Assembly: GCA_009193035.1 (NCBI GenBank)
Contig: SWDT01000001.1
Span: 1,054,001 to 1,118,000, forward strand
Length of the DNA: 64,000 nucleotides
Source of the DNA: Halicephalobus mephisto
Taxonomy: Eukaryota; Nematoda; Chromadorea; Rhabditida; Panagrolaimidae
Direction of reading: 5' to 3'
Below the pieces are notes generated by a model. That model had not been told where the DNA came from. It saw nothing but the letters and a program-made list of their open reading frames with translations, and did no database searches. The first letter of the stretch is position 1. Each line of letters begins with the position of its first letter. A program made the translations under genes and the position numbers. Below are positions 1 through 12,079 of the stretch, piece by piece.

Positions 1-566
1 ATCGTGTACTTCCTTGTCTGGTTGCACCCCATTCCACTCCATCTCATCCAAGATCTTCACACAGCAATTTTGTTGAAGAGGATAATGTAAGGAGATTTTC
101 TGAAAGTTCCATATATCGATTCCGACCATGACCCAAAACGAACCTGCCAGATGTTGTTCGGGATCAATGGACCTTTGGGAAATACTTTTAATAGCGATTT
201 GTACGTATCTAGATCCTTGTGCAAGTTGTATTCTTTCAAGTACTTCAATGCTGTGTTCAGGAACTCCACATGACCCAGTGTCCGCATCCGGTTGTGTTGG
301 AACAGTTCTAAAACACGAAATTATCCAGATCATATGTAACATCACTTGCCGACAGCATAATTGAAGGTAGCTTTGTTCCTGTCACCTTTAGGGATTTTCC
401 GAAACTGCTCGTCGATGTGGGAAAATTCAAGATCTTTTTCCGTCGGTCGTGGAGGATCTGACGAATATCTGCATCTTAAAAGACGTGAAACTTGGGAAAT
501 CGACGATGGAGAACATAATACAGAACAATTTGAACGTGAACATAACCGAATACCTATACTATTCAT
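1..566 (-). CDS. ECSIT: ECSIT-like mitochondrial complex I assembly/signalling protein (5' part, runs off the left edge)
   Basis: Exons read on the minus strand are 566-350, 307-144 and 99-1, with the rest beyond the window. The N-terminus is basic and Ser/Arg-rich, as expected for a mitochondrial presequence. The conserved block follows: GHVEFLNTALKYLKEYNL, then KVFPKGPLIPNN and, after the second intron, KISLHYPLQQNCCVKILDEM. These match the ECSIT pattern in order and spacing. ECSIT is known as a complex I assembly factor and Toll/BMP signalling adaptor. The first intron (349-308, 42 nt) fits only with a GC donor, giving the join AVELFQHNRM; the second intron (143-100, 44 nt) is GT-AG. ATG 566 is chosen because it lies 2 nt after a TTTTCAG acceptor and an upstream in-frame TTG is unlikely to be used. 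Family identity is secure; the first intron's donor is inferred. Confidence 0.85.
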
Positions 567-1757
567 AGCTGAAAACAAAAAACGAAAATAACGAAAATCG
601 TCGAGTTTTCTTTCGTGTCAAGACAATCAGCTTGATCTCCCGCTTTTGTAGGCTTCCAAAAAAGTAATTTTTTAAAATAACAAATTGTAATTAATTTTAT
701 TTATTAAAATTAAGTGTTATTAAAAAAACGAATATGCGTGATTTACAGTTATTATATAAATCAAGAATTAAGTAAATTTAATCACTATCGTGGCCTAAAA
801 ATTCATTCATTAACGACATTGAATAAAAACATCAAAAGATTATTTAAAAACACTGAATATAAATACTTTCTAGATGCTATGGATCTTCGGTTATTTAATA
901 ATTTGTGATTTTTGGTTCTTAGATTTCACAGATACGAAATCTAAAATTTCATATATCGACATTTATAAAATAACTAATCTCGTCATATCCTGCTTTTAAG
1001 GTTATATCCAACAAACTTATACCTTTCATCTTCATGTAGAAAAAGATATTCATGACCTTGATGCTGTGTTTTTGGAACAATTTCAAGATTTCGAAGAACA
1101 GGAAGTGGTTATGAAATTCGGCAAAAAGAGAAATTTGCTTTCCATATCCATGATAGCAAACTAGAAACGTCAAGAAAACAAAGAACCTGTTAGGGACGGG
1201 ATGAAGAGATTTTTCCTAACAAAACTCCTTTGAAAAAACAGAAATGGTTCAACCGCAAGTTGGCACGGATGATGGTCTCACTTTTAACAGTTTTCAGTGA
1301 ATTTCAAGTATTTTTAAAATTCTTTTATATTTGATGAATAACAAAATATATGAAATGCATTAAAAAGTTGAAAAATAATTTAAATTATTAAATTTTATAT
1401 AAAAATATCGAATGTGAAGCGGAGCACTGCGCGAGTCGAGATCGAACGACCAGTCAGAAAGCTGCCAACTGGCAAAAAACAAGCCAGATAATCCTTTTCT
1501 GTAGGACGTTCTTGAAAGTTAAAAAAATTATTTTCAATATTTTTGATTTTTTAAATTTGATTAATGAGAAATAAATTTTTCCGATGGAAAATTCAAGGAA
1601 TAATTTTATTAGTAATATGATTTGTCAGATTTCTTGATGAATGTGTTTCTTCCGATTTGAGATACAGTAACTTTACAGTTTCTTAATCAAAGAAAAATGA
1701 GTTTTAAATTTTTGATTTATGTGTTTTAAGACACTGTATCTGATAGACCGGATATCC

Positions 1758-1828
1758 ATGACAGTACCGGTCGGGAGGGGCTTACAGTACTGGTGGGGAG
1801 GGGCTTACAGTACCGGTCGGGAGGGCTT
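1758..1828. repeat. Three tandem copies of a ~23-bp GC-rich unit
   Basis: The unit is close to ACAGTACCGGTCGGGAGGGG followed by CTT; the second copy has TGGTGGG in place of CGGTCGG. It stands out in otherwise AT-rich DNA. I see no further copies nearby and no gene that it clearly serves. Confidence 0.8.
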
Positions 1829-2476
1829 GAGTAAATATTGTACATCAGCCGCGGTGGCCATCGGTTTGACGTGCAGTCGAGGAAGTGCGCGATGGGTTGT
1901 GGAACTCGGAGGAATGAAAGGAATGTCTTTCAACCTCCCCCGACTCCTCTCGGCAAACTCATCCTAGATAGAATAAAAGGCCCAAATTTATTGTGGAAAA
2001 TTCATTTCCAAAGGTCGAGAAATTCCATGAATAATCGCAATTTTACTGACTTTTCCATATTGTCTGATTCAGACCGCCCTTTGATCTCAGTTCCTTCTCC
2101 AGAACAGACGTTTGTTCCTCCGGTCTTTAATCGTTACAAACTCATTTCGTCCCCGTTCCTCCCCGATCCATCCTTGCCGCACTTTCGTCTTCCTGCAGTC
2201 GATGTCTGGTCGATCTCAACGTCTAGAAAACTTGAATTTCTCTTTCTAGCCGCTGGCATCGAAAGCCGGTTTCTTGCCTGCGCACAGATTTGACTTTCTG
2301 TCATGTCTTTCTCCAATTGCAAAATCGGTTTCCCATTTCTCGCGCCCGTCAAAAAAGATAACCAGAGAATGTACACGTTCCTTGTCTTCTTACAGGCTTT
2401 TCCTGTTTTTCTCGTATTCTGGAAAAACGTGATAAATTTCTCTGCAGTATTATTTTTATTAATATTTTCACTTTTT

Positions 2477-2478
2477 AG
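2477..2478 (+). promoter_or_regulatory. Probable trans-splice acceptor of the first tetraspanin
   Basis: TTTTCACTTTTTAG ends 36 nt before ATG 2515, with no visible upstream coding exon. This could be a spliced-leader acceptor or the 3' end of a 5'-UTR intron. Confidence 0.4.
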
Positions 2479-2514
2479 ATTAAATAATTTCGGCAAATCT
2501 GCAATTGAGGGGAA

Positions 2515-3798
2515 ATGGGGTCCTTCAGTCGCTGGTCAGCCTATGGCTCCATGGGAAGGCTGGTTAGAATATTATTTTTCGCAACTAATTTACTTTCTGT
2601 GGTAAGATCCAGTAATTATTAACTATAATTGTGACTTGGTGTATAGCGAGTAGGGAGAGATGCACTTGGGTCCTTACAGGACGACAAGTCGCAATCCTCC
2701 ATATGTATTAAAATAACAACACCAATGTAAACCCTGTAGGATTACGGTGGTCGTGCTGAGACCACCTAATCAGTGAGCACTATCTGCGTGACGACAGCTG
2801 CTCCCTGGCGACGTTTATTCCCTGTTTCTCTTCTTTTCGATTCTTACTGATTTCGAAATTCTTTTTTTAGATTAATTTTTTCTTACTTAACTAAAATATT
2901 AAATTAACTTAAATATTAAAAAATTGATATAAAAACGAAGAAAATGAGATAAATCTTACGAGAGAGGGGGACAACTGTCGTACAGACCTGTACGATATCT
3001 CAAGTTTCAACAATAATTTTAACTTTTTAGCTGATGCTTATCGCTGTTTTCGTGTATGGTTGTTGGTTGAACCACAACAGAGCCCAGTACGCAGAGCTCC
3101 TGGCCCCGTCGCTGTACGTGGACGTGAGTAGGATCATGATTGTTGTTTCCTTAATCGCTTTGGTCAATGCGTTTATTGCTGTTTATTCTGTTCTGAAGGA
3201 GTTACGATGCTTGATTTATTCTTTTGCTACTGCGAATTTCGTACTTTTCATCATGCTGATCATGGGAGGCGTGATGGGATTTGTTTTTCGGGATAAACTT
3301 ACCCATCAAATTCCTCTCGATTTGAAAATGCTGACGTCATTGAGAGAACTCTATGGTGACTCCGACAACAAGGCACTTACACAAGCCTGGGACGACCTTC
3401 AAAGAAATGTTTGTTTTTTAATTCTTTAATTCGTTATTTGAAATTTTTTAGTTTCATTGCTGCAGCGTGAACGAGACCAATGACTACACGATTTGGAAGA
3501 CTTCGAAATGGTACATGCACAACAAAGAAAACCCTAAGCCTCTACTTCCGGAATCCTGGTAAGTTGGAATTTCTTTATTTAAGAATTTTGTTTGTTTTTC
3601 AGTTGCGTTCCTGGTCGAGAACAGGAATGTGCAGTAGCAACTCCCACGTCCTTCTACCAAGACACCTGTTATATGCTCTTGAGAACTGATCTTTTGACCG
3701 TAATGAACGTCGCTGCATGGCTTCTTGTAGTCTCTAGTGTGATTCTGCTCTTACCTGCCTTGTTCTCAGGGATTTACGCTAGGCTTATTCAAAAATAA
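2515..3798 (+). CDS. Tetraspanin
   Basis: Four exons: 2515-2601, 3031-3408, 3452-3558 and 3603-3798, giving 255 residues. Introns are 429, 43 and 44 nt. TM1 is split by the first intron, with [12 protein letters not shown] joined to [15 protein letters not shown]2 ([21 protein letters not shown]) and TM3 ([20 protein letters not shown]) flank a short loop. The large extracellular loop has the paired-cysteine signature as FHCCSVN, a second SCCVPG motif and further cysteines in EQEC and DTC. TM4 is [20 protein letters not shown]. The third residue of the usual CCG motif is Ser. Start chosen because the first exon supplies the missing half of TM1 in phase 0. Tetraspanins organise membrane microdomains; the specific subfamily is not assigned. 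Confidence 0.85.
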
Positions 3799-4393
3799 GT
3801 CCATACTGTATGTACAGAAAAGCCAGTGTTTCATATTGCCAAAACTGACAGGATTCGAGGTCAAATTTTGAACTTTTCGTCCGAGGATACGGTTTTAGAG
3901 ATTTGGATTTTTCGTTCCAAGACAACTCCGAAATTTGGATTTTCCGTTTTGACACGACTTTTGAATCATGTTTTAACTCGGAAAACCCAGATATCAAGTT
4001 TTACCACTTTCGGTGTTTTTTGAAATAGAAAAATCCACGTTTTCTCGACGTGAAAGTCCAAATTCCGACCTTGAATCATGATTGTCGACTTTGGAAATAC
4101 GAAACACAGGTTCCCGGTTATTCTCACTCTATACGTGTTTTTGAAGAGTCCTGTTCTCCTGGACTCTTGATTCCCATCATTCTTTGCTGCAATACAATTC
4201 AAAACGGCTTTGTTTGTAACTCAGTGTCAAATGTGCAAACTAGTCAAAGTTTAATTCACAAAATAAACTGCTTTAATATTATTTTTAAACCTGATTTTAT
4301 TTAATTTAGCACTCATGAAATTGCTGAATAGAATAAGGCATTTGGCACAGATGAAATATCACACACAAGACTGGGACATGAAAGGAGGACTCG
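3799..4393. other. Convergent intergenic spacer, nothing recognised
   Basis: Lies between the 3' ends of the tetraspanin (+) and a RING-finger gene (-). The open frames here run through on both strands and look like noise. A possible AATAAA at 4262-4267 could serve the plus-strand transcript but is far from its stop. Confidence 0.5.
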
Positions 4394-6072
4394 CTACACC
4401 ATGGGAATCAGTCTAAATATGATTTTCAACGGTCTCCCCATCACTCTGGAATTTGTAGCAATGCTTTTGACAGTTAAATGTTTCTCTAAAGCTTGAAAAG
4501 GATGTTTGAGAACGATCAAAGTGTCTCGACGAGAAGACTTCTTGTTGACAAAGGGGGATTTCCCGGATTTAACTTTAAGCACGAGTTCTCCTTTCTGCTG
4601 AGCTCCAAGTCCGGAGACTGCCTCTTCGGATTCTGGGGATATACGAAGATTTATCTCATGTCTCTCGCAGAGCACAGTTGCGAACTCGACCTTGAACTGA
4701 AAAGTGATGTCATTTGGACAAGTTAATGAATTACTTACTCCGTCTTTTGCCTGGAAATCGGCTTCGACAGACGCTCGGGCGATGATGAATTCTCTCAGAT
4801 GGCCGACTGAAAAAAGTCTTCGGTAAATATTTGTCAATAAAGACCTTGCCTGTGGCATTGGGAGGAGAGTAAATATATCTCGGTCGTTTCAAACAATTCG
4901 GAAGCACTTTTGATTTCAAGACAGAACTGTCAGGGAAGAGGATTATACCCAGCAACATTCCTCGATTGAGCTTTTGTCTGAGGGTCAATAATGGCTCGTC
5001 CGGAATGGATTCTCGTTCTTTCATCAAAATATTAAAGAATTCTCGAGGAAACAACTTCAAAACAAAAATTGGCAGTGAGATCAGCAGTTTTTTGGATTCT
5101 TTTGAGATCCTCGTCGGCACATACACACTTTCTAACTCGGCGATATGAGTCGGCAACGATGAATTACACAGAGAATGAGTTTGATGAGGATGAAGAGGAA
5201 CTTTCCCTCCGGCAACTGTCCGTACGGATTTTGGATTGAGAATGAAGGGCAAATGATCCAGCTGCTCCGTGGTCAGTTGGAGGGCGCCGTTTTCGGTGAT
5301 GACATGAATCACGTTTTTGGAGTTCAACTGATTCCGCCAGAGGGCATTTCTGTTGAAACCTCCTGGTTCTGCGCCGTTTGTACCGTTTACTTTGAAGTGA
5401 CTACCGAAGCCGTTAAGTTCTAAAAGTAAAAATGTCGGAAAATAACACTAAATAAAACTAACTTTTTTCTCCATTGACTTCGATCGTGGAATTTGGAACT
5501 GGATTTAATCCAGAAGACGAAAAAGACGAGGGACCGGCAAAAGTTCCTTCAACAGCGGTCCAAGTGTCGGAAGATCGGTATCTAGGCACTTGATTGTGCT
5601 CCTGGAAGTACCCATCGACGTCAATGCCGGTTGCCCGGAGAGCACTCAGCATCCCTCGTCGTTTCACGTCGCATTCCTTCGGCAGGAGTTTCTTTATCAG
5701 CTCGGTGAAGTTGTGATCGCGGAGAAACGCTGGATTTCCTGAGAACTGTACATTACATTCGGGACACGCTTTAGTTATTATCTGTGATCCATTAACGACA
5801 CAACCTGTACAGAATCTATGCATACATGTCTGAAAAGTTATATTGATGGAAATAACGATATAAAACCAAACCCTTGACAGAACGGGATCCTTGAGGAGAT
5901 TACAACAAATTTTGCAATTTAATTCGGCCCTGAATCTCTCTATAACGACGCCGGTTCCGGAATCTGGAAGCTCTGAGGCAAATACTGGGTGTGGAGCTCG
6001 ATATTTCTCAAATCGAGTCAATGTCAGGTTTACACTTCCCCCAGGATCATCGGCAGACGCTCTTGCAGTCAT
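4394..6072 (-). CDS. Divergent RING1/RING2-like Polycomb E3 ligase (RING + RAWUL)
   Basis: Five exons on the minus strand: 6072-5872, 5829-5463, 5419-4850, 4806-4739 and 4696-4394, giving 502 residues. Introns are 42, 43, 43 and 42 nt. A C3HC4 RING occupies roughly residues 53-92: CKICCNLLKDPVL, then TCMHRFCTGC across the first intron, then ACPECN. This is followed by the RING1/2-type DHNFTELIKKLLP segment. The C-terminal part carries a RAWUL-like stretch beginning RYIYSPPNATVGHLREF, which parallels RYIKTSGNATVDHLSKY of RING2. That join requires a GC donor at 4849. RING1/2 proteins mono-ubiquitylate histone H2A within PRC1. This copy is more diverged than its plus-strand neighbour, and the middle (residues about 150-380) is unlike RING2. 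Whether it is a RING1-type or PCGF-type partner cannot be settled by eye. Confidence 0.8.
4807..4849 (-). other. GC-AG intron inside the RAWUL domain
   Basis: The donor reads CAG|GCAAGG and the acceptor TTTTTTCAG. A GT donor 5 nt downstream would put a stop right after the join. The GC donor restores NATVGHLREF, matching the RING2 RAWUL. Length 43 nt, the same as the neighbouring introns. Confidence 0.8.
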
Positions 6073-6074
6073 AC

Positions 6075-6076
6075 CT
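6075..6076 (-). promoter_or_regulatory. Probable trans-splice acceptor of the minus-strand RING gene
   Basis: CTTTTTTCTTCAG ends two bases before ATG 6072. I see no upstream coding exon. Confidence 0.5.
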
Positions 6077-6561
6077 GAAGAAAAAAGTCATAATAAAATG
6101 AAAGAAAAATCCGCGAGGAAATAATCCCGATAACTTGTAAATCAAGATAAAAGATGTCATTTTGGAAATTTAACAGAGAAACCTGATCAATCCCCCGTTC
6201 TTTGAACAGCAAACTCCGATGAGGACGTGGAATGTCTGTGCTAGTCAATCGATGACTATAAAAAAGTTTAAAATGTCATTGAAAAATTCTAAAAAATTTC
6301 ATGAAAAAATAAAAAAATTTCGAAACAAAGGAGCCCTATGTGGTTGAATAAAGTTTGATCGATATATGGAAGACCAGTTGATGCGAAAACGGGGACGAAC
6401 AGTCCTGCAACTCTCGCAAAGAACGAGCAACCATCATGTTGCGGGCATTGTGGTCAACAAACCATCTGTAAATTTTCCTTGTAATTTGCAATTATATATT
6501 ATTTCGTTATTTTAACTAAATTTTTTTATTGTGCTTGGCAACGAGTCGACAACGGCTAAAC
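6077..6561. promoter_or_regulatory. Shared promoter interval between two divergent RING1-like genes
   Basis: 485 bp separate the two start codons. No other gene is seen. Divergent transcription from here is inferred from gene orientation; no specific promoter element could be identified by eye. Confidence 0.4.
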
Positions 6562-8077
6562 ATGAGTGCTTCACTTTGTCCAGCAACTAGTGACACAGTC
6601 ACTGGTGGCAGAACCCTGGAGCTCTCGGGATATGACAAGGTTTGAAATCCAATTAAATTGTTTTTATAATTTTTTTCAGATTAGGAAGCCTTTTCCTGTT
6701 GTTACTGATGATAACGAGACCATAACCATCGGAGTTAGGACGTTGGCAACTGAATTGACATGTCCAATTTGCTTGGATTTACTGAACGTCACGATGACGA
6801 CAAAAGTTAGTTTTTAAGCACCTTTGTAGGGAATTAACGGTTAAATTTCAGGAATGTCTTCATAGATTTTGTAACGAATGTATAACAATGGCTTTACAAA
6901 GGGGAAATCGAGAATGCCCAACGTGTAGGAAAAAAATTGTATCCAAACGATCCCTGAGAAGAGATGAGAACTTTGACGAGTTGATATCCACCCTTTGGGC
7001 GGACAGGAAGGTTTACGATGAGATGCAGACAGCTAGTCTTGGAAGGTTACATGTGCAATCTGGATTTCAAGCTTTACAGAAGAGTATCGAAGCCGGGATT
7101 AAGGCCCAAGCTGCTAACAGAAGACAAAAAGTCAAAGGTTCCTACGATTACGAAAGAAGGAGGAGAAGGCCAAGGAACCAGGGCAGTGGGGAGACTACTC
7201 CTGACGTCGAAATGGAGGAGGAAAATCAGATGGAATTGAGCGATCTCGAACCAGAGGATGAACGAGAACGAGTTTACGACTTCCCAAGCGATCTCAGTGA
7301 TGACGACGATGATTCTGAATCCAGTTCTGATGTCTCTTCTGATTCTTCTTTGTTAACTTTTGTTTCTTCTGATGTAGATACTGACGGGGAGTACGAGAAA
7401 TCTGAACTCGCTGCGGAAGAGGCTAAGATGATAATTCGTCAGCCCCCTGGCTGTAAAGCCATCAAGGAGAACATCCAGAAGCTTTTCGATCGATGTCAAT
7501 ACACTGGAATACCATCAATTATGGTTGATGTTGGATCTCCATCAAAGGTTTGTTTTTTAATCCTTTTTTACTTGATGAAATTACTTCCAGCTCGAGGATT
7601 TGAAGAAACTCAAGCCAGAAATTGAATTGGAGCTTATTCCGAGCATTCTGCTCCAACGAAAAAGTCAATTTCCATCAATTTGCGCAGTGTCCCAGTATGT
7701 TCGAGTCCCATCTGAAACCAAGAGTTTGTTTTTGTTCCAAATTAGGTTTTATTTCACTTATTTTAGTCTCTCAATTATGCGCCTACATCCCGGAAAGATG
7801 CCGAGACATGATGCAGGAAGACGGATTCAGCGACGCAGAAATCAGGAAAGGCATCGTTTGGCCACAGTATTTCTATGTTCCTGTAGGTTTACTGTTTATT
7901 AACAGCAACTATTCTCAGTACTTTTAGACTCCAAATGGCAGAATTCGACGATTATTAATGACGGACACTGTATCTATGGCCTTTGGGTACTGTACAGGGA
8001 CGACCGAGCATTTGTTGATTTTCTTTGACACTGATCCACTCCCACGACCTCGTCCAAACATCATTGCGTCAAATTAA
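6562..8077 (+). CDS. RING1: RING1/RING2 Polycomb E3 ubiquitin ligase
   Basis: Six exons: 6562-6639, 6680-6805, 6852-7547, 7591-7723, 7767-7882 and 7928-8077, giving 432 residues. Introns are 40-46 nt. The RING finger is close to human RING2: ELTCPICLDLLNVTMTTK, then ECLHRFCNECI, then NRECPTCRKKIVSKRSLR and DENFDELIS. A long Ser/Asp/Glu-rich linker follows (about residues 140-230). The RAWUL region begins near ELELIPSILLQ and ends with GTTEHLLIFFDTDPLPRPRP. The protein is expected to be the catalytic H2A ubiquitin ligase of PRC1; Caenorhabditis spat-3 is the likely counterpart. The start ATG gives a short Ser/Thr-rich N-terminus before the first intron. It is divergently paired with a diverged paralogue of the same architecture. 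Confidence 0.9.
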
Positions 8078-10695
8078 CTTTTTTGTTTATGATTATAAAT
8101 AGAAAAAGAATGTTTTTCCTGGGACTGACTCTTGAACGAATTCAGAGTCAAACTAGTATGTCGTTAGTCTAATGGGTTGTTTGGAGTTTTCTTGTCATGA
8201 ACAAAGATCACGAATTTTAATTTGTTTCGCAACTATGATTATGGTTATCGGAATTGATTCTTGCAAGGGACTCGAGCCGTCCAAGTACCTGTGATCAGAT
8301 GGGTCAAGGATAAAGCCTGCTAAATAATCGAAAGAGAATCCATTTCCCATTAATATAACATACTGGTTCCACTTACAGTCGATTTTACTGTCGAAGGTGG
8401 TCCACGTTCATTTTATTTCAGGTATTCCGTCAGGTCATCTCAATCAAGTCCAAAGCGAAACAAATACAGTAAACTAAGTTGAGCAATGATAAGGGGTTTC
8501 GAAATTAAAACCTTTTTGACCGATAAAACAGAATATAACCTAGATACCTGTTTTTACTTCTGTCGATCTATCACTGAATCTAGAAAATAATTAACCCAGA
8601 AAGCCCTTGGAAATTCAAAAGAAACTTATAGAATGTCAATTTCCTACAGATCAGGGTTAAAGTAGCTCTTCCATTTTTCCTTTAGCATTCGTCCGATCAG
8701 GTTCAGCCACGGAGTCAATATGCTGCTGCTGGACTTTGAGCATCTTAAACTGTCTTTCGATGGCATTCTGTCAAGTGCTGTTTGTTTCTTCCATTTTTAC
8801 CGTAGTGTGATCTGATAATAATCTCCTTTTCTTGGTAACCATGGTAGTTCCAATGTAGTTGCCATTAAGTCCTTAAATAATCATGAAATTTTGTTTTGCT
8901 TTCTGTAAAAAGCATGAGTACCAACCATAAAGACCTCATAAGCTCCTTAAAAATTGATGAATCTGGCAAACAACCGATATATCAACAAACCTCTTTCGTA
9001 ATCGTCGAGTATCTGAAGTAGGTAAAAACAACTCGCTCAGGAATAGTTCTGCATGATTCGGAGTTCATTTATTCTTTCCTCAAGCCAAACTCCTAATAAT
9101 TTGTGGGTCATCGCACAAATCCCTCTTAATGGCGACAAGAATGATGTGGTTAAGGAGGCAGAAGCAGCGGGCCAGAGACCACGAGTAGTCATTAATCAAT
9201 TACCAGCAATAGATGAATCCAGAGATCATATTTCTGGAATCCATTCTTCAGAAATACTATCCAGAGAATCTAGGTCAATAATGAAGCATACAAGAATCAC
9301 ATCAATATTTAGGTAGTTTAAAAAACGCAAATAATCATGCTCTTCTTGCCCAAAAGTACCTCACAGAACAATCCCAACCTGGAAATCAAATTTCATATAT
9401 CAACTTTACCTAGAAATTTAAACCCACCCTGTTTTCTCTAGATTTTGACGTAATTTCTAAAAATTGTGGGTGCATACTCGTCAGAAAACTAATCCTTGGT
9501 AATCACACTGAAGATAGATGCCCTTCCACATCTCAAGTCCAGAATCACAACTATTGAATGAATTTTCTGTCGTGTTTCATCGTCATTGACAAGGAGAACA
9601 CTACTAGGGAAGAAAGCAACGTGCGCGGACGAGTGAAGATGAAAGAGGTGACGGTAGGGGGGTCTCGACGCGAAAACAAGAGCGCGATATTCAAAAGCAA
9701 ATTAAATATTATTTCCTGAATTCGTTAATATTTTGAAGTACTTTTAAGTTTTTTACAACTTTCATGTAAGATAATTGATGATTGCACTGTAGATAGGAGA
9801 TTTAGTGCTTTTCATGTTGTTGAACTTCGTCGTAGACTTTGTATTTTTATTGTAAATTTCGGTTAGTTTTCTGGAATGGACTTATTTCGGAAAATTGACT
9901 CTTTCCGGATGCCAGATTGATGTTGTCCACAATTTTCAAATGCTTGCTGCTATAATCGAATCACCAAGTTTCCATGGGAGGAATAAGGACGTGAAAACAA
10001 GGAGGACAGACAATCTATTTTTCTGGAAATGAGAATAACATTGCTTTTATTTGATTTCCCACATAGGTCGTAGATGGGGGAGTTTCTATATTCTGGTATC
10101 ATGCTTAACGAGTATTTGAATTCCGTCGGGAGAGGTCATGTTTTCCTTCAACTTGGACGAATCCAGAAATGAATGAATTGCGGTACCCAAGACGCTCACT
10201 TAGCGTCCTAAAAAGCGCCGTTTCTGCGTAGGAATTGCTGAATTTGAGGACCGGAGAGAGAAGGACAACGACGATGACGAGGGATTAGGATTTTTTGTGT
10301 GCCATCGCGGGAACCGTGTCTTTCTGGTACTATGCAGTTGGTTTTCGTTTTTTTAAGGAAATTTGGCCTGTTGGTGAGAAAACGAGACATGCAACTTGCA
10401 GGAGTGAAGAATTTGTTCTCCCACCCCTAAGGCTATGAAGCGACTCTAGCAAGAGGAGCAAGTTGTTTCTTACGGCATTTGTTCTTGAATTTTAGGAGAC
10501 ATCCAAATAAAACCTTGTTTGACAAAGTTTAAACTTTCCCTACTATGCTTCACTTCCTACGGCTTATTACATTTTCCAAATATGTCTTTGTAGATAGAAA
10601 ATTGAAATTTTTAATAGTTTTTTTATTCGATTATACTTTTATCTGGAGTCGTCGTTCCGTAAGCCCCGGGTCCTTGTTTTGACACTCGGAAAATA

Positions 10696-11037
10696 TTACA
10701 AAATCCATCCATCAATAAAATTAAAGCTAATCTCGTCGTTTGTCCCGAAAAATTTGAAAACTTCAAAAATGTCTTTTTTGTTTCCCAATTTGTCGGAATC
10801 CTTTGGAGACACGACATGCAGGACGTCGTTTGTCCATTTTTGTGACAGAAGACGGCAGCAATTGATCACTGATTGTATCATGGATGTCCCTCTTAGGCCC
10901 CCAGGGAGTCTCGTGGCATATCCTTTTTGGCACTTTGGCGAGCAATGGATCACCCAAGACGACATTCGGTCGCAGAAGAACCTTATCCAGGGACCGATCC
11001 GTCTCCTCCCTTCCAGCGATAGGTTTTCGACTTTCAA
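10696..11037 (-). pseudogene. Caspase small-subunit (p10)-like open frame without a large subunit
   Basis: The frame reads SSWVIHCSPK, then KGYATRLPGG, GTSMIQSVIN, and ends near KFFGTNDEISFNF. This resembles the caspase p10 order: a YST-x-PGY segment, an Arg that contacts the P1 Asp (here in ATR), and the GSWFIQ helix start (here GTSMIQ). No QACRG-type catalytic cysteine or SHG histidine motif was found upstream on this strand, an in-frame stop lies four codons upstream, and there is no good splice acceptor. It may be a decayed caspase or a p10-only gene comparable to Caenorhabditis csp-3. The similarity is by eye and could be wrong. Confidence 0.35.
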
Positions 11038-12079
11038 GTTTAAACGTTATTTTTCAAACTTTTAAAATGCCATAACCGATTTCGTTTTACGATACTCTTA
11101 GAAAGGCAATAAAACTTATGGCATTTTGAAAAAGTGGCAACGACCCCATTTCCATTCATAGACTACTGCTTCAAAGATCGTTTGCACTTTTTATTGCTTT
11201 TTTTCCGACTTTATTTAAAATTCAAAGTAATTTTTTAAATCATGTTCGTTATAAAAACGGATAAATCCACGTGTTTTCGAAAATACTAAATTACTTGGAA
11301 AATGGAGCTCAAACAGCACCTGTTTTGACTCAAAAAACTAGTCAGTGACCGGATCCCTTAAGTCGAATGATTTTATAAGACAAATTTTAAACTTGAAGCT
11401 CAAATATCCACTGTGAAAATACTCGTGAAAGAAACGACCAAATGTCATTTCTATTTTTCTTCCATTTTCTGTCCGGAAACTTAACTACATTTGAAAGTTG
11501 CAGAATATTGCCCAGGTTTGCTATTTACCGCGGGACTATTTACGCCACGCTTGTTTCCTTTCCTCATTTTTCCCGAATATATAGGAAAAAAGCATAAGTG
11601 AATGAATAGTCGACTTTTAAAAGCAAAAGCGCCGTTTTGGCACAAACTAAAAAAGTGCTTTGATTTCATTGTCCAGTCACTTTAGTTGCTCAGGGAGGTC
11701 GCGGAAGAAGTCCCAGAACTTATGCAAAAAGCACGTCAACCACTCTGAAGTCCTTGGTGAATCTTCTCCTCATCCATATTCCCCTCGTCACCTGTGGTCT
11801 TCTGCTTCCTTTTTTGATTTTTCTCCATGGTTTTTTACAATGAAACAAAAGATTTTTCATTTTTGTTGACGTTAAATTTCGTTAATTTTTCTTGCATGAA
11901 TTGGATAGGTTTGATTAATGTCCGTTTTCAATTTTTGTCTTACCGTGTTTTCCATTGTTCGGGAGAAAAATAATGATATTCCTTCTTCCCAGCTTCAATT
12001 GAGAAAAACGTTGTTTAATTTGTTTATTTTGAGTCTACTTCAGACAATGTCTTACGATTATCGTGATTTTTGAGCTCTA

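Larger units (their letters stand above)
567..2514. other. Intergenic, AT-rich, no supported gene
   Basis: Divergent interval between ECSIT and the first tetraspanin. Reading frames of up to about 150 codons occur at 1838-2293 (+) and 2134-2496 (-). They overlap each other, resemble nothing I know and lack convincing exon structure, so I do not call them. A short GC-rich triplication lies at 1758-1828 and is listed separately. Confidence 0.6.

Noticed and set aside
1838..2293. 150-codon plus-strand frame as a gene
   Set aside because: Overlaps an equally long minus-strand frame, shows no domain, and part of it is the 23-bp triplication.
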